This document shows, one piece after another, positions 1 through 13,000 of a stretch of DNA of 60,293 nt. How positions within the stretch are numbered: position 1 is the first letter of the stretch; every line of letters begins with the position of its first letter. This DNA is from Nemertoderma westbladi (Eukaryota > Xenacoelomorpha > Nemertodermatida > Nemertodermatidae), in NCBI GenBank assembly GCA_032718475.1, contig JAUCBJ010007245.1:1-60293 (forward strand), written 5' to 3'. Below the pieces are notes generated by a model. It made no database searches. It saw only the letters and a program-made list of their open reading frames with translations, and was not told the DNA's origin. Both the position numbers and the translations under genes were made by a program.

Positions 1-1675
1 CAGTTCGTGGATGGTGAGTTTTGCGAGAAAAATTATCATTGGTGAAATTCAATATTCCTCCTGATGCAATTTCTGGGTATTCTTCCGCCCCACGATTTTC
101 AATACGGCGAGGATTTCGTCGTTGTGTTCCACTTATGCTAGGTGGCAAATCATATTCCTCTTCCACCCATCCCTTGCCAGCAAAACGTCTATGAAAAGCA
201 TCAATGAAATGCATTTTTGAGTTTATTGCATCCTTTCCATGAGTTTCATTGTACTGCTCTACAGAGGAAGCAACATGGTCCAATTCGCTTAACAATGAAT
301 TCGCTCTATAACATCTCGCTGCTAATTTGGCTTCCTCAAGTTCAGATGCAATACGTTGTTGTCGACTAGCCAATTCTTCTCCTTTCCTTCTGCGTTCGTC
401 CTCCTCAAGCTGTTGTTTACGTTGGGCCTCGATTTTCAAACACTGATCTTCCAGCTCTTTCTTTCTTCTTGCTATTTCATTTTCTTGTTCGATACGCATA
501 GCATCATCAACCATTCGTTGGCGATTTGCATCAGTTTCGCGTTCAATTAGTGCCTTCTCGATTTCTGCTAAACGATCCGCCTTAACACGCTCAGCTTCTC
601 TTCGAACCCTCCCACGTTCAATCTCAGCTAATCTATTTGCTGCTTCCATATCTAATTTCTTGGCCCTTATCGCACATGCTTCAGACTCCAGTAAATGTGT
701 TTCTTCCACACTCAGTTGCGATATATTTTGCTCTAATCGCTTCAACTGTGTTTCTGCCAGTTGCCTACTACGCCGAATTTCTTCTTCTCGTTCAAATCGA
801 AGTTGTTCGCGTTTTGCTTGTTGCCCATCTTCGCTCAACCTCCTCACGGTTAATAGTTGCGAGGCTGAAATCGACAACGAACTCACGGAACCCTCACACC
901 GGGTTTTACTCGCCACCGAATGAGCTCCCTCGTTAATGATTTCCGAATATTCGCTGGCCACTTCATTTGCCTTAGTTGGTAGCGGTAAACCGGGTACTAC
1001 CACACCCTTCTGAAATAGATAACGCTCTAACTTATTTATGTACACATTTACCCATTCATTCAACTCGAATTCTTCTGAGTCAAAGTTTATTTGTGCCTCC
1101 GATGCATCGGCTAAACTTGCGCGGAACTCCTCGCGTATTGCCCGAATTCGATTTGTTATCGAAATAAAGGTAGCACGAATACTTTGTAACTTAGTGTACA
1201 GGTTGGTAAGAGTTTTAAATTCCCGCCGTTTTTCTGCCAGGCCTACTAATTCTTGCAGTTTATTACTTTGAGTAAATATTAATTGATTATATTCATCCTG
1301 TAATATGCCTAGATTTACAGGTTCGTACTCTTGCCTATCTAATACTCTTATTAATTTATTTGTAGCACTAGTTACTTTAGCCATATGTCCACCAGCACTC
1401 CTGCTGATAGTTGGACCTGGTGTTGATGTTTCACTCCCACTGTCACTATGTGGGTCGGGTACATTGTTGTAGGGATGTGAGCCAAATGTCTGGGATTGAC
1501 CACCGTCATCGTCTATAACTTCTGTTACAGTAGCGGTACCCACAGTAATTGTCGTAGGTTCAGTAATGTCCACAGTACTGTCAGGTACTGAAGTGTCTAA
1601 TTGCTGACTAGTTGTCTCACCAGCCGTCTCGTAATACTCCGTTAATGGAGGGTCAGTGTTGTTGTTCTGACTCAT
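1..1675 (-). CDS. Gag-like coiled-coil protein, edge-truncated (BEL/Pao-type candidate)
   Basis: A frame starting at the ATG at 1675-1673 stays open for 558 codons and runs off the left edge. The first ~100 residues are polar and low in complexity (S/T/P/D rich, beginning MSQNNNTDPP). About residues 110-220 are mixed helical. From about residue 280 there is a long charged coiled coil full of E, R, K and Q, with A/L at heptad-like spacing. The last residues before the edge are more ordered and include a HFIDAFHRRF stretch. No zinc knuckle is reached. An acidic N-terminus followed by a long coiled coil resembles gag of the BEL/Pao element at 29.4-33 kb, so a retrotransposon gag is the likeliest reading. 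A host coiled-coil protein cannot be excluded because the diagnostic part lies outside the window. Nothing upstream on the right is recognisable as an LTR. Confidence 0.55.
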   Translation of the reverse strand, partial: MSQNNNTDPPLTEYYETAGETTSQQLDTSVPDSTVDITEPTTITVGTATVTEVIDDDGGQSQTFGSHPYNNVPDPHSDSGSETSTPGPTISRSAGGHMAKVTSATNKLIRVLDRQEYEPVNLGILQDEYNQLIFTQSNKLQELVGLAEKRREFKTLTNLYTKLQSIRATFISITNRIRAIREEFRASLADASEAQINFDSEEFELNEWVNVYINKLERYLFQKGVVVPGLPLPTKANEVASEYSEIINEGAHSVASKTRCEGSVSSLSISASQLLTVRRLSEDGQQAKREQLRFEREEEIRRSRQLAETQLKRLEQNISQLSVEETHLLESEACAIRAKKLDMEAANRLAEIERGRVRREAERVKADRLAEIEKALIERETDANRQRMVDDAMRIEQENEIARRKKELEDQCLKIEAQRKQQLEEDERRRKGEELASRQQRIASELEEAKLAARCYRANSLLSELDHVASSVEQYNETHGKDAINSKMHFIDAFHRRFAGKGWVEEEYDLPPSISGTQRRNPRRIENRGAEEYPEIASGGILNFTNDNFSRKTHHPRT

Positions 1676-3889
1676 TGTTAAAAGGTTGTCAAGTTCGGTG
1701 GTATTATTATACCAATGTCAACTATATATATAATTATATAAATTATATATACCTTAAAATTGGTCTATTATACAAATTATATAACACCAAAACGTTGTGT
1801 TGTATATATATATAACAGCGAAAATATTTCCAAATTAATCAAATATTTTATATACACTTACCAATGTATATTTATGATGCAAATAAAGGAGCTATTTGCA
1901 CGGCTACCACATTTGTAAATTGGGTAAAATGAGATGAATTTTAAAATCTTTATTATTTTGGTAAAATAATAAATTTTAAATTTTTACAAATAACGCCAAA
2001 TTCCCAGAAATTATATATATTGGTATGCGAGGAATACTCAATATATACCGGTATGTGTTTTACAAACCTTTCAGGCTGCCATAATTCACTCAAATAGATC
2101 TCACAAGTACAAAGATTTAACACTACGACCAACCTCAGAATCGGTGTACCATCGTTCGCGTCCCAATTCGTAAGTGACTCTAACTTAGTCCTCACCAATG
2201 TACCAAGCATTGACGTTCACAGATCCAGAACCAGTTGAAGTGATGAAGTTGAGTACCTGGAAGTTGTACGGAGAATAAATATGGTTGCCTTGAAATTAAT
2301 TTAATAAATATTTCAATTAAATAATTTTGCGTCCAAAATTAAAAATTAAAACAAATTTTAAATTTTGCTAAATCTAAATTCAAAATTCAAATTCAGTGAC
2401 GCAGTCACAATACTAGATTATTGACTGTTGCGTTCTGTGCTCAAAAAACACTGAACAACGAAATGTAAGCCGACTACTGATTCGAATTGACTCAGATAGA
2501 TTGCTTACTAATATCCTACAGCGTTTGAATAAACCACCCGTTCCAAGGCAAAACTAATATTTCTGAAATGTTCTAAATGTTGCTGCTAATTAAGGCAAAA
2601 AGGTGATACCCACATTTAAATATCACATGACTGGGTCAAGCTAAATTTGCTATATTGTAATCTAGATTTAGCGTGTACTTTCAATATAATATAAGACTAA
2701 TTTTGTAATAAATATAAAATTAAATCTGACAGTCGAGTTCCGCCAATTATCGGCTATAAGCCGCTTTTACGCAGGTCCCATTTCCAAATAATGTCATTTT
2801 GGCTTCTCCAAAACTGTAATACTTCCAATGAACCAACCGAAAAGGGAGAGTCTGTCTATTATGGATGATCAAATAGCTAACCAGCCCACCGTGTGACAGT
2901 GAATGATCCCTAAAATCGAAAGTCGGCCTAGTGATAGAAATATATATAATCAGAATTGTTAGTCCCCCAAATAATCTCAAATGAAATGTAGAATCGAAGC
3001 ACCTATTTTTTACTGTCGATTCCCCTCCCAAAACTAGGAATGGTTGGAAATGGGTTGGGCTGGTCAATAATCTAATGCGGTAATACGACCTTTAATCCAA
3101 AATGTACTAATTAAATCAAAAAAATCCTAGGGCCTACTTATTCAGCATATAACCGTCTCAGCCGTCGAAGGAATATTTCTGTATTGCACCCCACCCCCCT
3201 GCCCCAAATGAACCCCAGTGTTCCTCGCTTAATTTTGAACCCCTTCCAGTGTAGTGTTGCAGGCCTACCGATGGGCGATAGGCTATACTTCCCTGTTCAT
3301 TATACCGGTATACTGGCCGGATTTTGCTTCATCTCATACCCTCTCGCCTGTGGAATCGCCGGCAGATCGCTCCCGGTGAAACTACTCCATTATCCTGTAT
3401 GTTATTTCCATAGGCCTACTGCCATGTGCCATATGTTGAAAATTGTCCGTTTTCAGATTGTAGACGGACAATTTAATCGAATCAGTCAATAACAGATTTA
3501 GGATTTACGGCATTTCACATTTCACTTGAAATTACAATGTCAAAAGAACAAACAACAGGTATAATTCAGTAATTATAATTATGACCAAATGACAAATTGT
3601 TGTTGTTGTGCAGTTGTGCAGGTGCAGTACTGCAGTTAGCAGTCTGCTTAAGTACGAAAAACACAAAAGTGAATTCTTAATAATTAAAACTCACCAAATG
3701 ACTGAATGACAAAGTGACATGTCCCTTTTTAAAAATGTTGGGCGCGAAATTCAAACTTTCTATGATTTAGTATACTGTATAGAATAATTATTTACTATAT
3801 TTAATACCAGTTTGTAATGGGGAAACTTAATTGATAATGCAATTTCTATTTAGTCAAAAAAAATTATTTGTAAACCATCAAAAACAGTA
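1676..3889. other. Non-coding, AT-rich interval
   Basis: No supportable gene. It holds TA-dinucleotide-rich stretches around 1725-1815 and scattered ACCGGTA and AGGCCTAC words. Short open frames here are shadows with no domain content. It may contain the leader or LTR of the gag-like frame on its left, but I could not identify LTR ends or a primer-binding site. Confidence 0.5.
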
Positions 3890-6305
3890 TAAGCATTCTT
3901 GTGAATGTGCCATCCAGAGATTTGGTGTCCTCAGCAGTTAGAGCCCAGCATGGACTTCCGTAGAGGAGTACTGGAACTACTGCTGCTCTAAATAATCGGA
4001 CCTTAAGTTTCCGATTAATTCTCGGTGACTTCCAAATCCTGGAAAGCCTATTCAAGGCTGCCCATGCCTTTCCCTTACGTATTTGAAGGTCCTCACCTGA
4101 CTTCCGGATCCATGATCCCAGGTAACAGAAGTCGTCCACATGCTCAAGCATACCATCCTTTGAGCTTATGCTCATCCGATCAGATACTTGCTGAGGACTT
4201 TCAAAGTTTCTTTCATGCGTAGAACATAGTCAACCACAATAATGAACAAGAATGGTGCAAGTGTGTCTCCTTGGAGGACGCCCTTGGAGGATGGTTCTGT
4301 GTCACCGTCAACAGTAGACACAAATGTTGTCGAACCATCGTATACTGATCTGATTGCTGCAATAATTTCATCAGGAATCCCATATAATGAAAGTATGCTG
4401 AACATACGTGAGCGAGAAACTGAATCAAAGGCCTTGAAGAAGTCAACAAAGATAACAGCCAGATGCCTGTCTTTCTTTTTTGATAACTCTTCAATTATCC
4501 TTCTAAGTGCCAAAATGGGCTCCATGGTCCCACGACCTTTACGGAACCCATTCTGATTTCCACGGAGCAGTCTCTCAATGGGATCCCTGATGCGATTTAA
4601 TAGAATCCTATTGTATAGCTTTGCAGCAATCGAGATCAATGAGATTCCCCGAAAAGAACCATAGAGTGTTAGGTTGCCCTTCTTGGGAACTGGCACCAAC
4701 TTATTTGTTTTCATTTCTTGTGGGACTCTTGTTGTTCGGTACATGTCTACTATGATGGGATAGATGAGCTTTAAACACTCAAGGTATTTTAAAGACCTCA
4801 GGGGGAACACCATCTACTCCACTGGCACGATTGGTCTTAATGCTCTTTGCAGCAGCCTTCACTTCTGCAAAGGAGATATCGCCAATGGGAATATCTGGGA
4901 GTACAGACTCAGACACTTTTACTTCTATAAAGTTATCAGGCAATACCCTGTCGTTATTGAGGAGCATTTCAAAGTGGGCTTTCCAACCATTGAGGCGATC
5001 GGCTGGTGATTCAGCCTTAACCTTGGTGGGTGGTTGGCTTTTCCACCCAGTAAGCAGATTGATCGATCTCCATGCCTGGGATGATTGCCTGCTGTCGTCA
5101 GCATAATTGATGGCATCAACCTGTTGGTTTATTAGCTCCTGTAGATTAACAGAGTACTGCCTGTTCAGGGACCTAGATGCAGCCTTAACTGCATTCTTTG
5201 CCGCTGTAGTCTGTTTGAGTCGGGACTCTTTCTGCGCTTTATGAAGGTCATTTCGGCACTTCTGAATTTTGTTGTCAGTCCAGGGGGCCCTTTTCCTGTT
5301 TCGAGAGTATACAGGAACTGTTTCTGCAGCTGCTAACTTAACTGCTTCTGTAAAGGCAGTATAGCCCTCACAGTGATCTGCCGCCTCAGAGGCAAGAGCC
5401 TCATACCTGTTGCTCAGCTGTAGTGTGAAGCTGGATCTCACACTTGGCTGTTGCAACAGAGAGGACCAGTCATGCCGCGGCAAGGCAGATTTCGTTGTTC
5501 TGCTAGCACGCAGACTAAGTCTTACCTTGGCCACAATAAGGCGGTGATCACTGGAGAAGGGTCGAAGTGTAAATGCATTACAGTCTTGTATAGAGCTCCT
5601 GTATTTCCTACGAAACAGAATATGGTCTATCTGGGACTTGTGACCACTGGGTCCACTATGAGTCCATAGCTTTCCAGTTCGCTTCTTGAACTGGGTTCCA
5701 GCCGAAAACAATCCATTTCCAGAGATAAAATCCTGAAGATGGACAGAATTTCGGTTAACACTATTGCTATAGACCCAGGGCGATGTAGGTGATTGATGCA
5801 GACTTGCATTAAAGTCTCACAGGAATGTTAAGAATGCATGCTGATCCACTCCATCAGTAGCTGCTTGTAGATTGTGGTAGAAATTTTCCACCTCCTCTAC
5901 AGGGGCAACACTAGTTGGAGAGTAGCACACAATCAGAACCACCTTAGGAAACTTCTTAGCCATTCTTCCAGAACATGAGAAGTGGCAACGGATGATGCGG
6001 TTAAAGATTTGGTCTATTTTGTCCAATGCTGCATGTGCAGTTTGATTCATCAATAGACCAATTCCACCATTGCCACTATCATCTGCTGACGCGAGGGCGA
6101 GTCGCCAACCGCCCCCCAGGTCCTTAATCAGAACCTCATCAGTCTGTCCAGTGTGCATTCGGTGCTCTTGAACACCCACTGCGCTAAGAGAAAGCTTTTC
6201 TGCCAAGGCAGTCAGCTCACCGTGTCGCATTGGGGACACGAGTGTTAGGGTGTTTACTGAGGCTAGTCTTGTGACTTGCCTCAGATTCACCAATGGCTTT
6301 GTTGG
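3890..6305 (-). pseudogene. RTE-like non-LTR retrotransposon, dead copy 1 (endonuclease + reverse transcriptase)
   Basis: Reading right to left there is an AP-type endonuclease (QEHRM motif near 6160, DFNA near 5810, then QIDHIL and SSDHRL in 5490-5620), a linker, and a reverse transcriptase (FRGISLISIAAKLYNRIL, QNGFRKGRG, KAFDSVSR, GVLQGDTLAPFLF). The thumb/C-terminal part (FCYLGSWIRKSGED) sits at 3900-4175. Lesions: an in-frame TGA at 5817-5819 replaces the residue before DFNA; a one-base insertion near 4789-4793 shifts frame just before the RT; and the segment that should carry the (F/Y)ADD catalytic box is missing near 4172-4210, also with a frame change. The 3' end is lost at about 3890. 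The left half of the pair, it differs from copy 2 at only a few sites. Clade assignment (RTE-like) rests on motif style alone. Confidence 0.85.
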
Positions 6306-7488
6306 CCATAGCCATAGCCATAGCCATAGCCATAGCCATAGCCATAGCCATAGCCATAGCCATAGCCATAGCCATAGCCATAGCCATAGCCATAGCCATA
6401 GCCATAGCCATAGCCATAGCCATAGCCATAGCCATAGCCATAGCCATAGCCCTAGCCATAGCCATAGCCATAGCCATAGCCATAGCCATAGCCATAGCCA
6501 TAGCCATAGCCATAGCCATAGCCATAGCCATAGCCATAGCCATAGCCATAGCCATAGCCATAGCCATAGCCATAGCCATAGCCATAGCCATAGCCATAGC
6601 CATAGCCATAGCCATAGCCATAGCCATAGCCATAGCCATAGCCATAGCCATAGCCATAGCCATAGCCATAGCCATAGCCATAGCCATAGCCATAGCCATA
6701 GCCATAGCCATAGCCATAGCCATAGCCATAGCCATAGCCATAGCCATAGCCATAGCCATAGCCATAGCCATAGCCATAGCCATAGCCATAGCCATAGCCA
6801 TAGCCATAGCCATAGCCATAGCCATAGCCATAGCCATAGCCATAGCCATAGCCATAGCCATAGCCATAGCCATAGCCATAGCCATAGCCATAGCCATAGC
6901 CATAGCCATAGCCATAGCCATAGCCATAGCCATAGCCATAGCCATAGCCATAGCCATAGCCATAGCCATAGCCATAGCCATAGCCATAGCCATAGCCATA
7001 GCCATAGCCATAGCCATAGCCATAGCCATAGCCATAGCCATAGCCATAGCCATAGCCATAGCCATAGCCATAGCCATAGCCATAGCCATAGCCATAGCCA
7101 TAGCCATAGCCATAGCCATAGCCATAGCCATAGCCATAGCCATAGCCATAGCCATAGCCATAGCCATAGCCATAGCCATAGCCATAGCCATAGCCATAGC
7201 CATAGCCATAGCCATAGCCATAGCCATAGCCATAGCCATAGCCATAGCCATAGCCATAGCCATAGCCATAGCCATAGCCATAGCCATAGCCATAGCCATA
7301 GCCATAGCCATAGCCATAGCCATAGCCATAGCCATAGCCATAGCCATAGCCATAGCCATAGCCATAGCCATAGCCATAGCCATAGCCATAGCCATAGCCA
7401 TAGCCATAGCCATAGCCATAGCCATAGCCATAGCCATAGCCATAGCCATAGCCATAGCCATAGCCATAGCCATAGCCATAGCCATAGC
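6306..7488. repeat. (CCATAG)n hexanucleotide array 1, ~197 units
   Basis: About 1.18 kb of uninterrupted CCATAG repeat (CTATGG on the minus strand). I saw one variant unit, CCCTAG near 6450. The left junction (…GGCTTTGTTGG|CCATAG) meets the 5' end of RTE copy 1. The right junction (CATAGC|TCCTCCTGC) meets the 3' end of RTE copy 2. Because the period is six and only the TAG-containing frame is closed, five of six frames are open, giving long Ala-Met, Leu-Trp, Gly-Tyr, His-Ser and Ile-Ala dipeptide frames that should not be taken as genes. Confidence 0.98.
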
Positions 7489-10031
7489 TCCTCCTGCAAA
7501 GCGGAGGCGATTTTGTTCTAGTGTCAAGCTTGGGGGAACCAATGAGACACCTCCAATGTTATATAGTGTCTGGTTGGAGATGTGTGCATTGTACTTGACA
7601 CAATGAACCCGGCGTAGCATTCTTGTGAATGTGCCATCCAGAGATTTGGTGTCCTCAGCAGTTAGAGCCCAGCATGGACTTCCGTAGAGGAGTACTCTAA
7701 CTACTGCTGCTCTAAATAATCTGACCTTAAGTTTCCGATTAATTCTCGGTGACTTCCAAATCCTGGAAAGCCTATTCAAGGCTGCCCATGCCTTTCCCTT
7801 ACGTATTCGAATGTCCTCACCTGACTTCCGGATCCATGATCCCAGGTAACAGAAGTCGTCCACATGCTCAAGCATACCATCCTTTGAGCTTATGCTCATC
7901 CGATCAGATACTTGCTGAGGACTTTCAAAGTTTCTTTCATGCGTAGAACATAGTCAACCACAATAATGAACAAGAATGGTGCAAGTGTGTCTCCTTGGAG
8001 GACGCCCTTGGAGGATGGTTCTGTGTCACCGTCAACAGTAGACACAAATGTTGTCGAACCATCGTATACTGATCTGATTGCTGCAATAATTTCATCAGGA
8101 ATCCCATATAATGAAAGTATGTTGAACATACGTGAGCGAGAAACTGAATCAAAGGCCTTGCAGAAGTCAACAAAGATAACAGCCAGATGCCTGTCTTTCT
8201 TTTTTGATAACTCTTCAATTATCCTTCTAAGTGCCAAAATGGGCTCCATGGTCCCACGACCTTTACGGAACCCATTCTGATTTCCACGGAGCAGTCTCTC
8301 AATGGGATCCCTGATGCGATTTAATAGAATCCTATTGTATAGCTTTGCAGCAATCGAGATCAATGAGATTCCCCGAAAAGAACCATAGAGTGTTAGGTTG
8401 CCCTTCTTGGGAACTGGCACCAACTTATTTGTTTTCATTTCTTGTGGGACTCTTGTTGTTCGGTACATGTCTACTATGATGGGATAGATGAGCTTTAAAC
8501 ACTCAAGGTATTTTAAAGACCTCAGGGGGAACACCATCTACTCCACTGGCACGATTGGTCTTAATGCTCTTTGCAGCAGCCTTCACTTCTGCAAAGGAGA
8601 TATCGCCAATGGGAATATCTGGGAGTACAGACTCAGACCCTTTTACTTCTATAAAGTTATCAGGCAATACCCTGTCGTTATTGAGGAGCATTTCAAAGTG
8701 GGCTTTCCAACCATTGAGGCGATCGGCTGGTGATTCAGCCTTAACCTTGGTGGGTGGTTGGCTTTTCCACCCAGTAAGCAGATTGATCGATCTCCATGCC
8801 TGGGATGATTGCCTGCTGTCGTCAGCATAATTGATGGCATCAACGTGTTGGTTTATTAGCTCCTGTAGATTAACAGAGTACTGCCTGTTCAGGGACCTAG
8901 ATGCAGCCTTAACTGCATTCTTTGCCGCTGTAGTCTGTTTGAGTCGGGACTCTTTCTGCGCTTTATGAAGGTCATTTCGGCACTTCTGAATTTTGTTGTC
9001 AGTCCAGGGGTCCCTTTTCCTGTTTCGAGAGTATACAGGAACTGTTTCTGCAGCTGCTAACTTAACTGCTTCTCTGTAAAGGCAGTATAGCCCTCACAGT
9101 GATCTGCCGCCTCAGAGGCAAGAGCCTCATACCTGTTGCTCAGCTGTAGTGTGAAGCTGGATCTCACACTTGGCTGTTGCAACAGAGAGGACCAGTCATG
9201 CCGCGGCAAGGCAGATTTCGTTGTTCTGCTAGCACGCAGACTAAGTCTTACCTTGGCCACAATAAGGCGGTGATCACTGGAGAAGGGTCGAAGTGTAAAT
9301 GCATTACAGTCTTGTATAGAGCTCCTGTATTTCCTACGAAACAGAATATGGTCTATCTGGGACTTGTGACCACTGGGTCCACTATGAGTCCATAGCTTTC
9401 CAGTTCGCTTCTTGAACTGGGTTCCAGCCGAAAACAATCCATTTCCAGAGATAAAATCCTGAAGATGGACAGAATTTCGGTTAACACTATTGCTATAGAC
9501 CCAGGGCGATGTAGGTGATTGATGCAGACTTGCATTAAAGTCTCACAGGAATGTTAAGAATGCATGCTGATCCACTCCATCAGTAGCTGCTTGTAGATTG
9601 TGGTAGAAATTTTCCACCTCCTCTACAGGGGCAACACTAGTTGGAGAGTAGCACACAATCAGAACCACCTTAGGAAACTTCTTAGCCATTCTTCCAGAAC
9701 ATGAGAAGTGGCAACGGATGATGCGGTTAAAGATTTGGTCTATTTTGTCCAATGCTGCATGTGCAGTTTGATTCATCAATAGACCAATTCCACCATTGCC
9801 ACTATCATCTGCTGACGCGAGGGCGAGTCGCCAACCGCCCCCCAGGTCCTTAATCAGAACCTCATCAGTCTGTCCAGTGTGCATTCGGTGCTCTTGAACA
9901 CCCACTGCGCTAGGAGAAAGCTTTTCTGCCAAGGCAGTCAGCTCACCGTGTCGCATTGGGGACACGAGTGTTAGGGTGTTTACTGAGGCTAGTCTTGTGA
10001 CTTGCCTCAGATTCACCAATGGCTTTGTTGG
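7489..10031 (-). pseudogene. RTE-like non-LTR retrotransposon, dead copy 2
   Basis: A second copy of the element at 3.9-6.3 kb, offset by 3724-3726 bp. It carries the same nonsense codon before DFNA (9543-9545), the same one-base frameshift before the RT (near 8513-8517) and the same loss of the catalytic (F/Y)ADD segment (near 7896-7935). It keeps ~130 bp more of the 3' end (7489-7615), ending in an RLRFAGG stretch that runs straight into array 1. A private two-base insertion near 9073 (CTCT versus CT) breaks the endonuclease/linker frame further. The 5' end begins at array 2. Shared lesions show that the element was already dead before it was duplicated. Confidence 0.87.
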
Positions 10032-13000
10032 CCATAGCCATAGCCATAGCCATAGCCATAGCCATAGCCATAGCCATAGCCATAGCCATAGCCATAGCCA
10101 TAGCCATAGCCATAGCCATAGCCATAGCCATAGCCATAGCCATAGCCATAGCCATAGCCATAGCCATAGCCATAGCCATAGCCATAGCCATAGCCATAGC
10201 CATAGCCATAGCCATAGCCATAGCCATAGCCATAGCCATAGCCATAGCCATAGCCATAGCCATAGCCATAGCCATAGCCATAGCCATAGCCATAGCCATA
10301 GCCATAGCCATAGCCATAGCCATAGCCATAGCCATAGCCATAGCCATAGCCATAGCCATAGCCATAGCCATAGCCATAGCCATAGCCATAGCCATAGCCA
10401 TAGCCATAGCCATAGCCATAGCCATAGCCATAGCCATAGCCATAGCCATAGCCATAGCCATAGCCATAGCCATAGCCATAGCCATAGCCATAGCCATAGC
10501 CATAGCCATAGCCATAGCCATAGCCATAGCCATAGCCATAGCCATAGCCATAGCCATAGCCATAGCCATAGCCATAGCCATAGCCATAGCCATAGCCATA
10601 GCCATAGCCATAGCCATAGCCATAGCCATAGCCATAGCCATAGCCATAGCCATAGCCATAGCCATAGCCATAGCCATAGCCATAGCCATAGCCATAGCCA
10701 TAGCCATAGCCATAGCCATAGCCATAGCCATAGCCATAGCCATAGCCATAGCCATAGCCATAGCCATAGCCATAGCCATAGCCATAGCCATAGCCATAGC
10801 CATAGCCATAGCCATAGCCATAGCCATAGCCATAGCCATAGCCATAGCCATAGCCATAGCCATAGCCATAGCCATAGCCATAGCCATAGCCATAGCCATA
10901 GCCATAGCCATAGCCATAGCCATAGCCATAGCCATAGCCATAGCCATAGCCATAGCCATAGCCATAGCCATAGCCATAGCCATAGCCATAGCCATAGCCA
11001 TAGCCATAGCCATAGCCATAGCCATAGCCATAGCCATAGCCATAGCCATAGCCATAGCCATAGCCATAGCCATAGCCATAGCCATAGCCATAGCCATAGC
11101 CATAGCCATAGCCATAGCCATAGCCATAGCCATAGCCATAGCCATAGCCATAGCCATAGCCATAGCCATAGCCATAGCCATAGCCATAGCCATAGCCATA
11201 GCCATAGCCATAGCCATAGCCATAGCCATAGCCATAGCCATAGCCATAGCCATAGCCATAGCCATAGCCATAGCCATAGCCATAGCCATAGCCATAGCCA
11301 TAGCCATAGCCATAGCCATAGCCATAGCCATAGCCATAGCCATAGCCATAGCCATAGCCATAGCCATAGCCATAGCCATAGCCATAGCCATAGCCATAGC
11401 CATAGCCATAGCCATAGCCATAGCCATAGCCATAGCCATAGCCATAGCCATAGCCATAGCCATAGCCATAGCCATAGCCATAGCCATAGCCATAGCCATA
11501 GCCATAGCCATAGCCATAGCCATAGCCATAGCCATAGCCATAGCCATAGCCATAGCCATAGCCATAGCCATAGCCATAGCCATAGCCATAGCCATAGCCA
11601 TAGCCATAGCCATAGCCATAGCCATAGCCATAGCCATAGCCATAGCCATAGCCATAGCCATAGCCATAGCCATAGCCATAGCCATAGCCATAGCCATAGC
11701 CATAGCCATAGCCATAGCCATAGCCATAGCCATAGCCATAGCCATAGCCATAGCCATAGCCATAGCCATAGCCATAGCCATAGCCATAGCCATAGCCATA
11801 GCCATAGCCATAGCCATAGCCATAGCCATAGCCATAGCCATAGCCATAGCCATAGCCATAGCCATAGCCATAGCCATAGCCATAGCCATAGCCATAGCCA
11901 TAGCCATAGCCATAGCCATAGCCATAGCCATAGCCATAGCCATAGCCATAGCCATAGCCATAGCCATAGCCATAGCCATAGCCATAGCCATAGCCATAGC
12001 CATAGCCATAGCCATAGCCATAGCCATAGCCATAGCCATAGCCATAGCCATAGCCATAGCCATAGCCATAGCCATAGCCATAGCCATAGCCATAGCCATA
12101 GCCATAGCCATAGCCATAGCCATAGCCATAGCCATAGCCATAGCCATAGCCATAGCCATAGCCATAGCCATAGCCATAGCCATAGCCATAGCCATAGCCA
12201 TAGCCATAGCCATAGCCATAGCCATAGCCATAGCCATAGCCATAGCCATAGCCATAGCCATAGCCATAGCCATAGCCATAGCCATAGCCATAGCCATAGC
12301 CATAGCCATAGCCATAGCCATAGCCATAGCCATAGCCATAGCCATAGCCATAGCCATAGCCATAGCCATAGCCATAGCCATAGCCATAGCCATAGCCATA
12401 GCCATAGCCATAGCCATAGCCATAGCCATAGCCATAGCCATAGCCATAGCCATAGCCATAGCCATAGCCATAGCCATAGCCATAGCCATAGCCATAGCCA
12501 TAGCCATAGCCATAGCCATAGCCATAGCCATAGCCATAGCCATAGCCATAGCCATAGCCATAGCCATAGCCATAGCCATAGCCATAGCCATAGCCATAGC
12601 CATAGCCATAGCCATAGCCATAGCCATAGCCATAGCCATAGCCATAGCCATAGCCATAGCCATAGCCATAGCCATAGCCATAGCCATAGCCATAGCCATA
12701 GCCATAGCCATAGCCATAGCCATAGCCATAGCCATAGCCATAGCCATAGCCATAGCCATAGCCATAGCCATAGCCATAGCCATAGCCATAGCCATAGCCA
12801 TAGCCATAGCCATAGCCATAGCCATAGCCATAGCCATAGCCATAGCCATAGCCATAGCCATAGCCATAGCCATAGCCATAGCCATAGCCATAGCCATAGC
12901 CATAGCCATAGCCATAGCCATAGCCATAGCCATAGCCATAGCCATAGCCATAGCCATAGCCATAGCCATAGCCATAGCCATAGCCATAGCCATAGCCATA

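Noticed and set aside
2747-3492. Open frames of ~100 codons at 2747-3067 and 3184-3492
   Set aside because: No domain character, no context, and low-quality composition typical of chance frames.
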